64,000 bases of DNA, taken from NCBI RefSeq assembly GCF_000382225.1, contig NZ_KB907805.1, positions 124,001 through 188,000 on the forward strand. The letters are read 5' to 3'. The notes under the pieces were generated by a model, which did not search any database, had not been told where the DNA came from, and saw only the letters and a program-made list of their open reading frames with translations. This DNA is from Hymenobacter aerophilus DSM 13606. GTDB taxonomy: Bacteria > Bacteroidota > Bacteroidia > Cytophagales > Hymenobacteraceae. This document shows, piece by piece, positions 35,719 to 45,272 of this stretch. The translations under genes and the position numbers were made by a program. Within the stretch, counting starts at the first letter, position 1; each line of letters starts with the position of its first letter.

Positions 35719-36984
35719 CTAATAAACCACTTCCCGCCGGAAGTACCACAGGCTCCAGAGCAGCAGCAGGCCGTAGTCGGCGGCTTGGGCCCAGGGGGCG
35801 GCCAGCAAACCCAGGCGGGGCAGCAGCAACACCAGCAGCAGCGCGTAGGCGGCCGTCGAAACGGCCTGAAACACCACGTAGCGGCCCACCTGGGCGCGGG
35901 CCGTGAGCAGGAACAGCAGCGCCCAAGTCAGGAATTTCAGCCAGTCGGCCAGCAGCTGGGGGCCCAGCAGGTAGCCGGCGGCGGCAAAGCGCGGCTCGAA
36001 CAGCAGCGGCAGCAACCAGGCGCGCGTCAGCCACAGCAGCGCCAGCCCAGCGGCCAGCGCCGGGGCTAGCACCAGCAGCACCAGCCGCACGAAGCGGCCC
36101 TGCGCGGCCGGTTCGCCGCTTAGCGCTGCCAGTCGCGGGTAGTACACGGTGCCCAGCACCGACGACACGACCATGCCGTAGTTGTCGGAAAGCTTGGCCA
36201 CGGCCTGCCACAAATCGGTAGCTTCCAGCCCGAACCGCTGCACCAGCACCTCACGTAGTACAAAGCTCACGGCCTTCGTGAACAGCAGCGTGCTCAGGGC
36301 CATCAGCAGAAACCGGCCCAGCCCACGTAGTGCCACCCGGCTGACGGGCCCGCGCAGCCACGGCAGCAGCCCCGCCCGGCCCGCTACCACCACGGCAGGC
36401 ACCAGCAAAACACCCTGGGCCAGCAAGTAAGCCAGCAGGGCCTGCGGCACCGAACCGCCGCGCAGCAGCACGGCCGCCACCGCCAGCGGCCCGGCGGCGC
36501 TCAAACCCACCGTCAGCCATACATAGGCGCGCAGGCGGCCGGCGGCCAGCAGCACGGCCACCGTCAGGGCGTAGCCCATCAGCAGCAGCAGGCCCAGGCC
36601 CAGCAGCAGCGTCTGGCCCGCGCCCAGGCGCAGCACGCCCACCAGCGGGCCGGGCAGCAGCCCAAGCGCCAGCAGTGCCAGCGTGCCGGCCAGCCCGTTC
36701 AGCAGCAGCGCGGCGCCCAGCCAGGCCCGGTAGCGACCCGAGCCGGGCCGCAGCGGGGCCAGGTATTTCACCGCGCCCACGTGCGTGCCGTCGTTGGGCA
36801 GCGTCGTGAACAGAGCCATCAGGTTCTGGAAGTGGGCCAGCAGCGTGAGGCCGCCCGGCCCGCCGTACACGGCCAGCAGCTTATTGAGCACCAGCGCCCC
36901 CGCCGTGCGCGCGCCCACCGCCACCCCCGAGCCCGCCGCCCCGCGCACAAAGCGCCCGATAATCACGCGGCGGGATTCGGTCAT
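35719..36984 (-). CDS. Polysaccharide/oligosaccharide flippase (Wzx-like)
   Basis: 421 residues with about 12 hydrophobic segments and the MATE-fold start of Wzx/RfbX proteins (GSGVAVGARTAGALVLNKLL, then GGPGGLTLLAHFQN). It should move lipid-linked glycan across the inner membrane. Start ATG at 36984; the leader up to the -7 box holds four tandem GCGGTTTG units. Confidence 0.8.
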   Translation of the reverse strand: MTESRRVIIGRFVRGAAGSGVAVGARTAGALVLNKLLAVYGGPGGLTLLAHFQNLMALFTTLPNDGTHVGAVKYLAPLRPGSGRYRAWLGAALLLNGLAGTLALLALGLLPGPLVGVLRLGAGQTLLLGLGLLLLMGYALTVAVLLAAGRLRAYVWLTVGLSAAGPLAVAAVLLRGGSVPQALLAYLLAQGVLLVPAVVVAGRAGLLPWLRGPVSRVALRGLGRFLLMALSTLLFTKAVSFVLREVLVQRFGLEATDLWQAVAKLSDNYGMVVSSVLGTVYYPRLAALSGEPAAQGRFVRLVLLVLAPALAAGLALLWLTRAWLLPLLFEPRFAAAGYLLGPQLLADWLKFLTWALLFLLTARAQVGRYVVFQAVSTAAYALLLVLLLPRLGLLAAPWAQAADYGLLLLWSLWYFRREVVY

Positions 36985-37023
36985 TTTTTGGTGGTTTGGC
37001 GGTTTGGCGGTTTGGCGGTTTGG

Positions 37024-37053
37024 CAAAGATACTGTCATCCTGAGCGCAGCGAA
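37024..37053 (-). promoter_or_regulatory. Promoter of the flippase gene, half inside a repeat
   Basis: On the minus strand TTCG (37050-37053, in the repeat arm), 18 bp, TATCTTTG (37024-37031, just outside it). Same arrangement as at 10730-10759. Confidence 0.55.
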
Positions 37054-37123
37054 GGAGCTTATCCAGAGGCTGTAGTCTGCTGTTAGCTTCCGTATAGGTC
37101 CTTCGCTGCGCTCAGGATGACAG
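37032..37123. repeat. REP-like palindrome, family A
   Basis: Outer 25 bp of both arms match well; the inner part of the left arm has decayed. It is flanked by 8-bp tandem units on both sides: GCGGTTTG (36991-37023) and AAATCACC (37141-37172). Confidence 0.88.
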
Positions 37124-37162
37124 CCGTATTTCTCCTCCTCATCAAATCACCAAATCACCACG

Positions 37163-38182
37163 TCACCAAATCACTTTGCTGAACGTCAGCTTCAGGCCCG
37201 ACTCAGCGCCGAGGTGGCGCTTGAAACGCAGCAACGACTCGTCGACGCCGGTGGGCAGGGCCGAAATGCCCAGGTCGAGCAGGCGCATGCCGCTGGCCCG
37301 GCCGAAGGCGTGCAGGCCGCCGTTGAGCATCACCATCGGGCTGAGGTGGTTATAGGCCAGCGGGCTGGCGGGCAGGAAGTGGTAGAGCACGTCGGGACGC
37401 ACTTCCAGCACCACCGATATGGCCGCCCACTCGCCGGCCGCATCGCGCACCGAGAACAGGAACACCTGCCGCGGCAGCGCCTTAAACAGCGCCTGCAGTT
37501 GCTCCAGGCTCATGTTTAGCGGCTTGCCCTTCTCCTGGCGGCAGCGCGCAATTAGCTCGTAGGCCAGCGGCAGCAGCAGCGGCGGCTCCTGCTCGAAACG
37601 CAGCCCGTGCCGCTCGCACTTGCGCAGCCGCCGCCGCTCCGAGGGGTGCAGATGGGCCTCGTAGTCGCGGTTCAGGGGCAGGGTGCTGTTGATTTCGACC
37701 GGGCCAATGCTATAGCCCAGGCGGCCGAGCACGGTGGTGAGGCGGGCGCTGGCGGCGGGCTCGTAGGCGAAGGCGTGGGGCCGCAATGTAATCTGGCGCA
37801 CGCCCCGCGCCCGCAGGTGGGTTTCCACGGCCTCCAGAAACGCCTGCAGCGCGGTTTCGGGCAGGTCGGGCGCGGTTTGCACGGCGCCGAAGGGGGCCCG
37901 GCCGGGGCTGCGGGCCGCGCGGCCGTCGGCGCTCAGGTACACCGCCAGCTGGGCTACGGTGTGGGTTTCGGTTTCCAGATAGAAGTGCAGCTCCTCGCCT
38001 TCTGACCACTGCTGCAAGGCCTGGTGCGCGGGCTGCAGGTACAGCCAGGGCGCGTAGGTGAGCGGCCGCGCGGGCGCGGGCGCGGCGCCCGGCAGCAGCC
38101 GCAGCGTGTAGCCCGCCCCGGCCGGGGTGGGCAGGCGTAGCAGTTGGGCAGCAGGCAGGGGCGGAAACGAAGACAAGGGCAA
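37163..38182 (-). CDS. GNAT/FemAB-like acyltransferase
   Basis: About 339 residues. GNAT-type core: QITLRPHAFAYEP, LPLNRDYEAHLHPSERRRLRKCERHGLRFEQ (a FemAB-like acceptor helix), then AAISVVLEVRPDVLYHFLPAS and LLDLGISALPTGVDESLLRFKRHLGA. Such proteins modify glycans or lipids. It sits beside the flippase gene. No ATG is available: TTG at 38182 or 38176 after the box TACTTTCG (38199-38206) is the likely start. Confidence 0.65.
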   Translation of the reverse strand: MPLSSFPPLPAAQLLRLPTPAGAGYTLRLLPGAAPAPARPLTYAPWLYLQPAHQALQQWSEGEELHFYLETETHTVAQLAVYLSADGRAARSPGRAPFGAVQTAPDLPETALQAFLEAVETHLRARGVRQITLRPHAFAYEPAASARLTTVLGRLGYSIGPVEINSTLPLNRDYEAHLHPSERRRLRKCERHGLRFEQEPPLLLPLAYELIARCRQEKGKPLNMSLEQLQALFKALPRQVFLFSVRDAAGEWAAISVVLEVRPDVLYHFLPASPLAYNHLSPMVMLNGGLHAFGRASGMRLLDLGISALPTGVDESLLRFKRHLGAESGLKLTFSKVIW

Positions 38183-38295
38183 AACCGGAATCGAGGGGCG
38201 AAAGTACAACGATTTGCCGCGGGCCCGCGCCGGGTCCCGGCGCACTTTCCCAACAAAATGCCGTAAACTGTTCCCGTTCTGCCTTTCTGCTCCCA

Positions 38296-39516
38296 ATGAC
38301 CCCGCCGCCTTCTGCCCCGTCTGCCGCCCCCGTGCCCGCCACGCCGCCCCTGGCCCCGCCCGTGCACGATGAACACGACCACGAGCTGTCGGCCGCCGAT
38401 TTGCTGGAGCTGGAAACGGCCCGCCGCCTGCGCGAGGAGCACATCGGCCAGCGCCCCGGCACGCTCAGCATCCGCCCCGACGCGCTGCCGCCGCGCCTGC
38501 TGCTGACCAGCTACGGCGAGGATTTTTTCCATGAACAGGAGTACGCCGGCTACGACGAGCTGCTGGCGTTCTTCCGGCAGCACCCCGAGCAGAAGCACTG
38601 GATTGACGTGCGCGGCTACAACGACCTCGACCTGATGGAGCGGCTGCAGCAGGATTTCAACATCCATCCGCTGCAGATGGAAGACGTGCTCAGCGACTAC
38701 CAGCGGGCCAAAGTGGAGGAAACCGACGACGGCCTGTTTCTGGTGTCGCGCATGACCGAGTTCACAGGCCTGCTCACGGTGGAGGACGACCAGCTGTCGA
38801 TTTTCACCGGCCCCAACTACGTGCTCACGTTTCAGGACGACTACGACGACTGCCTGGAGCCGGTGCGGGTGCGCCTGCGCTCGGGCCGCAGCAGCCTGCG
38901 CCGCCGCCCCTCGCTGTACCTGGCCTACTCCATCACCGACGTGGTACTCGACCACTACTACCCCACCATGGCGGCCATCGGCGACTACCTCGAAACGCTG
39001 GAGGAGCGCATCTTCCAGGGCCGCGCCGACCGCCGGGTGCTCAGCCGCATCCTGCACGTAAAGAAGGACATTGTGCGGTTCCGGCGCCTGGTGTACCCCG
39101 AGCGCGAGAAAATTGCCGAACTGCTGCGCATGCCCGACGACGAGGTGCCCGAGGAAATCAAAGTGTTCTTCAAGGACTGCTACGACCACGCCATTCAGGC
39201 TCTGGACCTGGCCGAAAGCTACCGCGAAACCGTCAGCAGCCTCATCGATTTGTACATGTCGGACCAGAGCAACCGGGCCAACGAGGTGATGAAGGTGCTC
39301 ACCATTATCAGCAGCATTTTCATCCCGCTGAGCTTCATCGTGGGCCTTTATGGCATGAACTTCCAGCGCGAAAGCCCCGACGGCCACATTAATCCGCTCA
39401 ATATGCCCGAGCTCTACAGCCCCTGGGGCTACCCCGTGCTGCTGCTGCTGTTGCTGCTCATCGTCATCGGCCAGCTCACTTATTTCTATAGAAAAGGCTG
39501 GCTGACGAACAGGTGA
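38296..39516 (+). CDS. corA: Magnesium/cobalt transporter CorA
   Basis: 406 residues. Long cytoplasmic N-terminal domain (WIDVRGYNDLDLMERLQQDF), a long helix, and two C-terminal transmembrane segments with the family signature YGMNF (about 352-356) in the pore. It lets Mg2+ in along the membrane potential. The first 35 residues are Pro/Ala rich and not conserved, so translation might also begin later. Confidence 0.92.
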   Translation: MTPPPSAPSAAPVPATPPLAPPVHDEHDHELSAADLLELETARRLREEHIGQRPGTLSIRPDALPPRLLLTSYGEDFFHEQEYAGYDELLAFFRQHPEQKHWIDVRGYNDLDLMERLQQDFNIHPLQMEDVLSDYQRAKVEETDDGLFLVSRMTEFTGLLTVEDDQLSIFTGPNYVLTFQDDYDDCLEPVRVRLRSGRSSLRRRPSLYLAYSITDVVLDHYYPTMAAIGDYLETLEERIFQGRADRRVLSRILHVKKDIVRFRRLVYPEREKIAELLRMPDDEVPEEIKVFFKDCYDHAIQALDLAESYRETVSSLIDLYMSDQSNRANEVMKVLTIISSIFIPLSFIVGLYGMNFQRESPDGHINPLNMPELYSPWGYPVLLLLLLLIVIGQLTYFYRKGWLTNR

Positions 39517-39544
39517 TGGGGTGATGGGTTGAGCCCGAAGAATG

Positions 39545-39633
39545 TGTCATCCTGAGCGCAGCGAAGGACCTGTACAGAAGGCAGCTTTTGACGTTAGCTT
39601 CTGTACAGGTCCTTCGCTGCGCTCAGGATGACA
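39545..39633. repeat. REP-like palindrome, family A
   Basis: Near-perfect arms, loop about 20 bp, between the ends of two convergent genes. Confidence 0.9.
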
Positions 39634-39659
39634 TACAGCTTCTCACCATCTTCCCTACC

Positions 39660-42428
39660 TCACTTCTCGCTCTTCACCAAAATATCCGTTCTCCGCAGCT
39701 CGTTGCCGTTTACCCTAAACAGGTGGAAGGTGCTGGTAGCGGGGTTGTAGGTGAGGTCGATGCGGGGCGTGGTGCTGTCGAAGGGCTTGCCGCCGACGAG
39801 GCGGAAGCGGGCGTCGTAGAGGTAGGCTTTGCCGGGGCCGGTTTCGGTGAGCACGTAGGCCTGGCGGTTGGGGCCAAAATCGAAGAACTGCACCGAGCGC
39901 GGGGCCGTGGTCAGGAACGATTGCTGGAGCAGGGTTTTGCCCTCAGGGTCGAAGAGCGTGAGTCGGCCGCCATCTTCGCGGCTCACCACGTAGCCGGCCT
40001 GTTTTTGGTCGGTAATGAGGCGGAAGCGCGAGTTGCGGCTCCAGGTAGCTACCCGGCGGCGGGCCACCACATCGCCGCTCAGGTTGAAGCTCACCCGCTC
40101 GCCGTGCTGGTTGACCACCGTCAGGCGCGTGCGCCGCAGCGTGGGCCCGATTTCGACGAAAGCCGCGCTGGCCAGCCGGGCGCCCACGCTCAGCGGGAAG
40201 CCCGGATACGCCCCGCCGGCCTGGTCGAAGGCGTACACATAGCCGTTTTCGAGCAGCACCAGCACCACGTCGCGCCCATCCACCACCAGGTACTGCGGCG
40301 GGGCGGCCAGCCGGAATTCCAGCTGCTTGGGCTGCCAGCCAGCATAGGCGCGGCCCTGGGTGTCGTACAGAAACAGGTTGCCGCCGCCGCCCGCCACCAG
40401 CAGCCGCCGCGCCCCGACCTCGCGCGCGGCCGCCGACACGCTCAGCGAGGTGGCGCGCACCGTATCGGGCAGGTTGAGCGGGAAGTTGGGCTGGGGCTGG
40501 CCGCTGTTGCTGAACTGGAACAGCTGCCGGGGCGTGGCCAGCAGGAAGCCCGCCGCGCCCGGCAGCCGCACAGTGGCACCCACCAGCGGCCCGGGCAGCG
40601 AGTCGGACCAGGCCACCACGTTTTCGGGCGTGACGTAGTGCAGCACGTGGGCCGTGTCCTGCACCAGCACGCCCGGCAGCCGGGCGCCGGCCACCACCAC
40701 GGCCTCGGGCGAGCTGCTCAGCGGCACCTTGAAATCGAGCACCGCGCCCGTGCCGTCGGCGTTCTGAGGGCGGGCTTCGGCGGGCCCTTCGGCCGGGTGG
40801 CGCAGAATAAACTGGGTGAAATACTGGGCGCCGGCCTGCTGCTGCTCGTCATCGGCGGGCACCCAGTTGAGGGCCACTTGCGGGAAGCGCTTGAACAGGG
40901 TTTCGTTGCGCAGCAGCCCGGCCCGGCGCTGCTCCTGCAGGCCCCGTAGCAGCAGGTTCCAGCAGTTGCGCGTGTCGAGCAGCACCCGCAGGCGGGCCAG
41001 CGGCGGGGTTTCCTGCAGAAAGGCTACCTGGGTGGGCGAGCGGCTCCAGGTTTCGCCCGCCACCACATCGGCCAGGTACTGGCGCAGGGCGGCCTCCTCG
41101 TCGGCCAGCACCAGGTAGCTGCCCACCTGCGCCACCACCGGCTGCGGCCCGAAGCCCGTGAACAGGTCGCCGAGCAACTGTTGCGGCAGCTCGGCCACGC
41201 CGGTCTGGTAAAGCTGGTAACTGCCCACCTTGCCAAACGAGGGGCTGGCGCCCGCCGCTCGCCGCAGCTGGCCCAGCAGCGTAGTCACGCGGGCCGGGTT
41301 GGCGGCGTAGGCCAGCGCCAGCTTGCCCGGCCGCAGCCGCGCCGAGTTCGTGCTCAGGTAACACAGCGCCACCTCGCGGCTTAGTTGGCCGCGCAGGCTG
41401 TCGAGCAGCGGTGCGGCGGCCGGGGCCAGCGAATCGGGGGCGGCGCGGGGGCGGGTGCCGCGCAGGGCCGCGGCCGGCCCCAGGCCCAAGTGCACCAACA
41501 GCGCGGCCCGCAATGGCAGCACGTCGGCCATGCGCAGGCGCTGGGCAGGCTGGCCGCGCAGGCGCTGGTGCAGGCTGCCGCTGGCCGTTTCGGGGTTGGC
41601 GAATCCCTGGAAAACCACTTTGTTGCCGGCCAGCCGCATTTCCGTCAGCTCGTTGCGGGCCAGGCTGGCCACGGCGGCCATTTCGGGCGTCAACTCGCTG
41701 CGGAACAGCACCCCTAGTAGTTGGGGCAGCCGGCGCTGGTTCAGCAGCAGCGTAGCGTCCACGTCGCGCAGGCGGAAGTAGTCGGTGTTCCGGAAGTCGG
41801 CGGCTACAGTGGGGGCGCCGGTGGGCCGGGCCAGGCGCCGGGCTACGGCTTCTACCAGCTCCGGCGTAGAGCTGATAACGAGGTGGTTGCGGTAGTTGAG
41901 CAGCGTCAGGCCACTGTTTTCTTCGCCTTCCGGGACCGTGCGGCGGCGCACATCAGTGAGCACCTGGCCCTCGTAGTCGCGGGTACTCACCCGGAAATCG
42001 GCCGAGCGGCCCAGGCTTTCGAGCAGCCCGCGCACCTGCCGGTATTCGCGCACGCTGCCAATGGGCACCTGAAACAGCAGCCCGAACTGCTGGGGCCCCG
42101 TCACGTGCACCGACGTGAGCACCCGCTTGCGGCCCAAAAACTTGAGCAGCACGTCGCGCCCGCCCATCAGGCTGTCCATGAGCACCAGGTTTTCCTCGAC
42201 CTGCTGAAAGTAGCGCACGGCCGTCAGGTTGTCCCAGACCTGGGTTTCCTTGAGGTGGCGCACCAGCGTGGGGTGGTCGCGCGTCATGGCCACCAAAGCC
42301 GCATCGTCGGGCACCAGGGCCCAGGGGTCGACGGGCACGCTGGCCACGGTGCGCCGGTAGTACACGTAGGAGCCCAGCGCCGTGAGCAGCAGCAGCAGGG
42401 TAAGCCAGACGAGTACGCGGTTGGACAT
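39660..42428 (-). CDS. Large membrane-anchored protein with C-terminal propeller-like region
   Basis: 922 residues. One N-terminal transmembrane segment (LVWLTLLLLLTALGSYVYY), so it is probably held in the inner membrane facing the periplasm. Residues 30-560 resemble the DUF3352-type proteins of Bacteroidota (PDDAALVAMTRDHPTLVRHL ... VVISSTPELVEAVARRL). From about 600 on, repeated blades (FLLATPRQLFQFSNSGQPQP, NLFLYDTQGRAYAGWQP, GYVYAFDQAGGAYPGFPL) suggest a beta-propeller. The gene stands alone; function unknown. Confidence 0.65.
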   Translation of the reverse strand: MSNRVLVWLTLLLLLTALGSYVYYRRTVASVPVDPWALVPDDAALVAMTRDHPTLVRHLKETQVWDNLTAVRYFQQVEENLVLMDSLMGGRDVLLKFLGRKRVLTSVHVTGPQQFGLLFQVPIGSVREYRQVRGLLESLGRSADFRVSTRDYEGQVLTDVRRRTVPEGEENSGLTLLNYRNHLVISSTPELVEAVARRLARPTGAPTVAADFRNTDYFRLRDVDATLLLNQRRLPQLLGVLFRSELTPEMAAVASLARNELTEMRLAGNKVVFQGFANPETASGSLHQRLRGQPAQRLRMADVLPLRAALLVHLGLGPAAALRGTRPRAAPDSLAPAAAPLLDSLRGQLSREVALCYLSTNSARLRPGKLALAYAANPARVTTLLGQLRRAAGASPSFGKVGSYQLYQTGVAELPQQLLGDLFTGFGPQPVVAQVGSYLVLADEEAALRQYLADVVAGETWSRSPTQVAFLQETPPLARLRVLLDTRNCWNLLLRGLQEQRRAGLLRNETLFKRFPQVALNWVPADDEQQQAGAQYFTQFILRHPAEGPAEARPQNADGTGAVLDFKVPLSSSPEAVVVAGARLPGVLVQDTAHVLHYVTPENVVAWSDSLPGPLVGATVRLPGAAGFLLATPRQLFQFSNSGQPQPNFPLNLPDTVRATSLSVSAAAREVGARRLLVAGGGGNLFLYDTQGRAYAGWQPKQLEFRLAAPPQYLVVDGRDVVLVLLENGYVYAFDQAGGAYPGFPLSVGARLASAAFVEIGPTLRRTRLTVVNQHGERVSFNLSGDVVARRRVATWSRNSRFRLITDQKQAGYVVSREDGGRLTLFDPEGKTLLQQSFLTTAPRSVQFFDFGPNRQAYVLTETGPGKAYLYDARFRLVGGKPFDSTTPRIDLTYNPATSTFHLFRVNGNELRRTDILVKSEK

Positions 42429-42496
42429 GCAGGGAAGGCGGGAGCGGAAGGGCCGGGGTGAGCAAAAATAGGCAATCGGGCCGGAGCGGGCCGGAA

Positions 42497-42529
42497 TTTG
42501 GTAAACGGAGCTGTCATTCTCTATCTTCC
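42497..42529 (+). promoter_or_regulatory. Promoter of the amino acid permease gene
   Basis: TTTG (42497-42500), 21 bp, TATCTTCC (42522-42529); the start codon is 29 bp further. Confidence 0.5.
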
Positions 42530-42558
42530 GGCCCCCATTCTCTTTCTTTCTTTAGCAG

Positions 42559-44034
42559 ATGTCTGAAAAGCAAGGCCATTTCCAGCGGGCCATTACGCTG
42601 TTTGATGCTGTCATGATTGTATCGGGCAGCATGATCGGCTCCGGTATTTTCATCGTTTCCTCCGATATCAGCCGCAAAGTGGGCTCGGCGGGCTGGCTGC
42701 TGGTGGTATGGCTGCTGACGGGCGTGATTACGCTGGCCGGGGCCGTGAGCTACGGCGAGCTGTCGTCGATGTTTCCGAAGGTGGGCGGGCAGTACGTGTA
42801 CCTGCGCGAGGCCTACAACAAACTGGTGGCCTTTCTGTACGGCTGGTCGCTGTTTCTCGTGATTCAGACCGGCGTAATTGCAGCCGTGGCCGTGGCGTTT
42901 GCACGGTTTACCGGCGTGCTGATTCCGTGGTTTTCGGAAAGCAACGTGCTGTTCGAGGTGAAGAATATGCCGTGGCTGGGCTCGTTCAAATTCAGCACGG
43001 TGCAGCTGCTGGCTATTGGTATGCTGGTATTTCTCACCTACATCAACTCGCGCGGCGTGCGGGGCGGCAAGTGGATTTCCAACGTATTCGGCAGCACCAA
43101 GCTCGTGGCACTGGCGTTGCTGATTCTGTCGGGCCTGTTTCTGGGCATCAAGCACGAAGCTTTGAGCCAGAATTTTCAGAACGTGTGGCAGGCCGTGAGC
43201 TTCGACGCCGCCGGCCAGGGCACGCCCCTCACGGTGGCCGCGCTGGTTACAGCCATCGGCCTGGCCATGACGGGCTCGTTGTTCAGCTCCGACGCCTGGA
43301 ACAACATCGGCTTTGCGGGCGACGAAATCGTGAAGCCCGAGCGCACCATTGTGCTGAGCATGGCCCTGGGCACGGGCATCGTAACGGCCCTGTACCTGCT
43401 GATAAACGTGGTGTACCTGCTGGTGCTGCCCCTGCACGGCGACCCGGCCGCCACCGACGTGCTGGGCCGCGGCATCCAGTACGCCACCGACGACCGCGTG
43501 GGTACGGCCGCCGCCGAAAGCATTATGGGCCCGGTGGGCGCCTACGTAATGGCCGTGCTGATTATGATCAGCACCTTCAGCGCCAACAACAGCATCCTGC
43601 TCTCGGGCGGGCGCGCCTACTACGCCATGGCCCAGGACGGCGTGTTTTTCCGGGGCATGGCCCGCCTGAACAAGGCCGGCGTGCCGGGCGTGGCCCTGTG
43701 GGGGCAGTGCGCCTGGGCCTGTTTGCTGTGCCTGTCGGGCTCGTATGGCGAGCTGCTCAACTACGTGATGTTTTCGGTAATTCTGTTCTACGTCATCACC
43801 ATCATCGGCATTTTCGTGCTGCGCCGCACCCGGCCCGACGCGCCCCGCCCCTACCGCGCCTGGGGCTACCCGGTGGTGCCGCTGCTCTACATCGCGCTGG
43901 CCTCCACGTTCTGCTTCATCCTGCTCACCGACCCCGACAACTCCAGCTTCGCCCAGCGCGGCCTGCTGCTCGTGGGCCTGGGCGTGCCAGTGTACTACCT
44001 CTTCCGCAGCCGGTTTAAACGAGTTGAGAAGTGA
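42559..44034 (+). CDS. APC-family amino acid permease
   Basis: 491 residues, 12 predicted transmembrane segments. The substrate-binding GSMIGSGIF in TM1 is present, as are AGAVSYGELSSMFPKVGGQY in the next helices and AWGYPVVPLLYI near the end, all usual for the LAT/YfnA-type branch. It takes up amino acids, perhaps by exchange. The stop codon overlaps the first unit of the 14-bp repeat array. Confidence 0.88.
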   Translation: MSEKQGHFQRAITLFDAVMIVSGSMIGSGIFIVSSDISRKVGSAGWLLVVWLLTGVITLAGAVSYGELSSMFPKVGGQYVYLREAYNKLVAFLYGWSLFLVIQTGVIAAVAVAFARFTGVLIPWFSESNVLFEVKNMPWLGSFKFSTVQLLAIGMLVFLTYINSRGVRGGKWISNVFGSTKLVALALLILSGLFLGIKHEALSQNFQNVWQAVSFDAAGQGTPLTVAALVTAIGLAMTGSLFSSDAWNNIGFAGDEIVKPERTIVLSMALGTGIVTALYLLINVVYLLVLPLHGDPAATDVLGRGIQYATDDRVGTAAAESIMGPVGAYVMAVLIMISTFSANNSILLSGGRAYYAMAQDGVFFRGMARLNKAGVPGVALWGQCAWACLLCLSGSYGELLNYVMFSVILFYVITIIGIFVLRRTRPDAPRPYRAWGYPVVPLLYIALASTFCFILLTDPDNSSFAQRGLLLVGLGVPVYYLFRSRFKRVEK

Positions 44035-44182
44035 GAGTTTAGAGGTGAGAGTTTAGAGGTGAGAACTTAGAGGTGAGAACTTAGAGGTGAGAAACACGAA
44101 GCCCCTGACGTCAGCAACGACATCAGGGGCTTCCTGTTTCTCACCTCTAAACTCTCACCTCTAAGTTCTCACCTCTAAGCTC
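44033..44182. repeat. Composite palindrome with 14-bp tandem units, around a terminator
   Basis: Four exact or near-exact copies of GAGAGTTTAGAGGT / GAGAACTTAGAGGT at 44033-44088 face the complement at 44137-44182 (about three units). In the centre a hairpin GAAGCCCCTGA / TCAGGGGCTTC (44098-44133) can act as terminator for both convergent genes. Confidence 0.88.
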
Positions 44183-44943
44183 TACCTTTTGCGGCGCTTG
44201 GTGCCTTCTTTGGGTACGAGCGTAACGACCTGGGTTTTGGCGTTGCGCGTGCGAAGTACCTGGTCTTCGTAGCCGCCGTAGCCGTAGAGCAGCAGGTTTT
44301 CGGTGCCGGCCGGTACTTCGAGCGAGTAGTTGCCGTTGGCGTCGGTGCTGGTGGCGGCTTTGGAGCCTTTGAGCAGAATGGTGGCCCCGGCCAGCGGACG
44401 GCCGTTCTCATCGAGCACCCGGCCGGTCATGTTCAGGGTGGTGGGCGCCTTCTCGATGGGCTCGGGCATGGCTACGGGCGCGGCGGGCACTACCGGAGCC
44501 AGCTCGGGCTCATCGGCTTTGGTTTCGGCGGGCGCGGTGGCGGCGGCCGTTGTGCGAGCCGCGGCGGCCGCCGCGGCGCGGGCAGCGGCCGGTGTGGGCT
44601 TGGCCGCATCGGCGGCCGTAGCTGCCGGGGTGGCCGCTGCGCTGGTGGCAGCAGTGGCTTCGGTGGTGGCCGGGGCAGCGTCCTCGGCCGCCCGCGCACC
44701 CGTTATCGAGGCCTCACCCAGCTCCATGGTGGGCGTAGGCAGCTCGGGTGCGCCGCCGGGGTTGGTGATGGTGGCCGGCAGCATCAGGTAGCCCCCCAGC
44801 ACAACGGCTACAATGCCGCCCGCAATAAGGGCCAGCCGGCTGTTGCCCGACGAAAGCTCCTCCTCGTATTCAGGCAGTGGGGTCGGCGAATAACCGTCTG
44901 TTTCGGGGGTAATTTCGGGAGTGGTGGGAGTAGAAGTGTCCAT
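44182..44943 (-). CDS. Membrane protein with Carboxypeptidase-regulatory-like domain
   Basis: 253 residues. A short acidic cytoplasmic part, one transmembrane segment (LALIAGGIVAVVLGGYLML, about 37-55), a 110-residue Ala/Thr/Pro-rich linker, then a CarbopepD_reg (CnaB-like) domain (GRVLDENGRPLAGATILLKG ... DANGNYSLEVPAG) and a basic end, KRRKR. The layout resembles half of a Bacteroidota envelope sensor or anchor. An alternative start at 45018 would add 25 residues; a TATCTTTA box lies at 45036-45043. Confidence 0.7.
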   Translation of the reverse strand: MDTSTPTTPEITPETDGYSPTPLPEYEEELSSGNSRLALIAGGIVAVVLGGYLMLPATITNPGGAPELPTPTMELGEASITGARAAEDAAPATTEATAATSAAATPAATAADAAKPTPAAARAAAAAAARTTAAATAPAETKADEPELAPVVPAAPVAMPEPIEKAPTTLNMTGRVLDENGRPLAGATILLKGSKAATSTDANGNYSLEVPAGTENLLLYGYGGYEDQVLRTRNAKTQVVTLVPKEGTKRRKR

Positions 44944-45172
44944 AAGCACGGCTTGGTAAAAGCGAAAAAAATCGACCAAGTTGTCAGATTCAGACGCTGA
45001 ATTGCTCATTATCTTCATCCGACACTATCGGCTCCTAAAGATATAGCAATACCCTTGTCTTTTTCAACCTTACCCCCAGCCCGAACAAATATTTTTCCCA
45101 CTTTGAAGAAATACACCCTGACCGCGCGGGCAATGCGCAGCCACCCAGGGCCGGCAGGTCGGGCCGCAACAA

Positions 45173-45224
45173 AACCGGCGCCTGCTCGGCCAGATGTAGG
45201 TATCTGACCGAGCAGGCGCCGGTT
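45173..45224 (-). terminator. Long hairpin terminator
   Basis: Perfect 17-bp stem AACCGGCGCCTGCTCGG / CCGAGCAGGCGCCGGTT with an 18-base loop and AAAA on the left, after the stop of the gene at 45273. Confidence 0.65.
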
Positions 45225-45272
45225 AGTAGGCTAGCAGCGGTTGCCAGGGGTGTGGCTGGCAACCGGGGCGGG

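Noticed and set aside
35594..36211. Possible 505-aa form of the GT2 protein starting far upstream
   Set aside because: The extension is translated from the palindrome and from the opposite frame of the flippase gene; the GT2 fold begins at the ATG at 35593.
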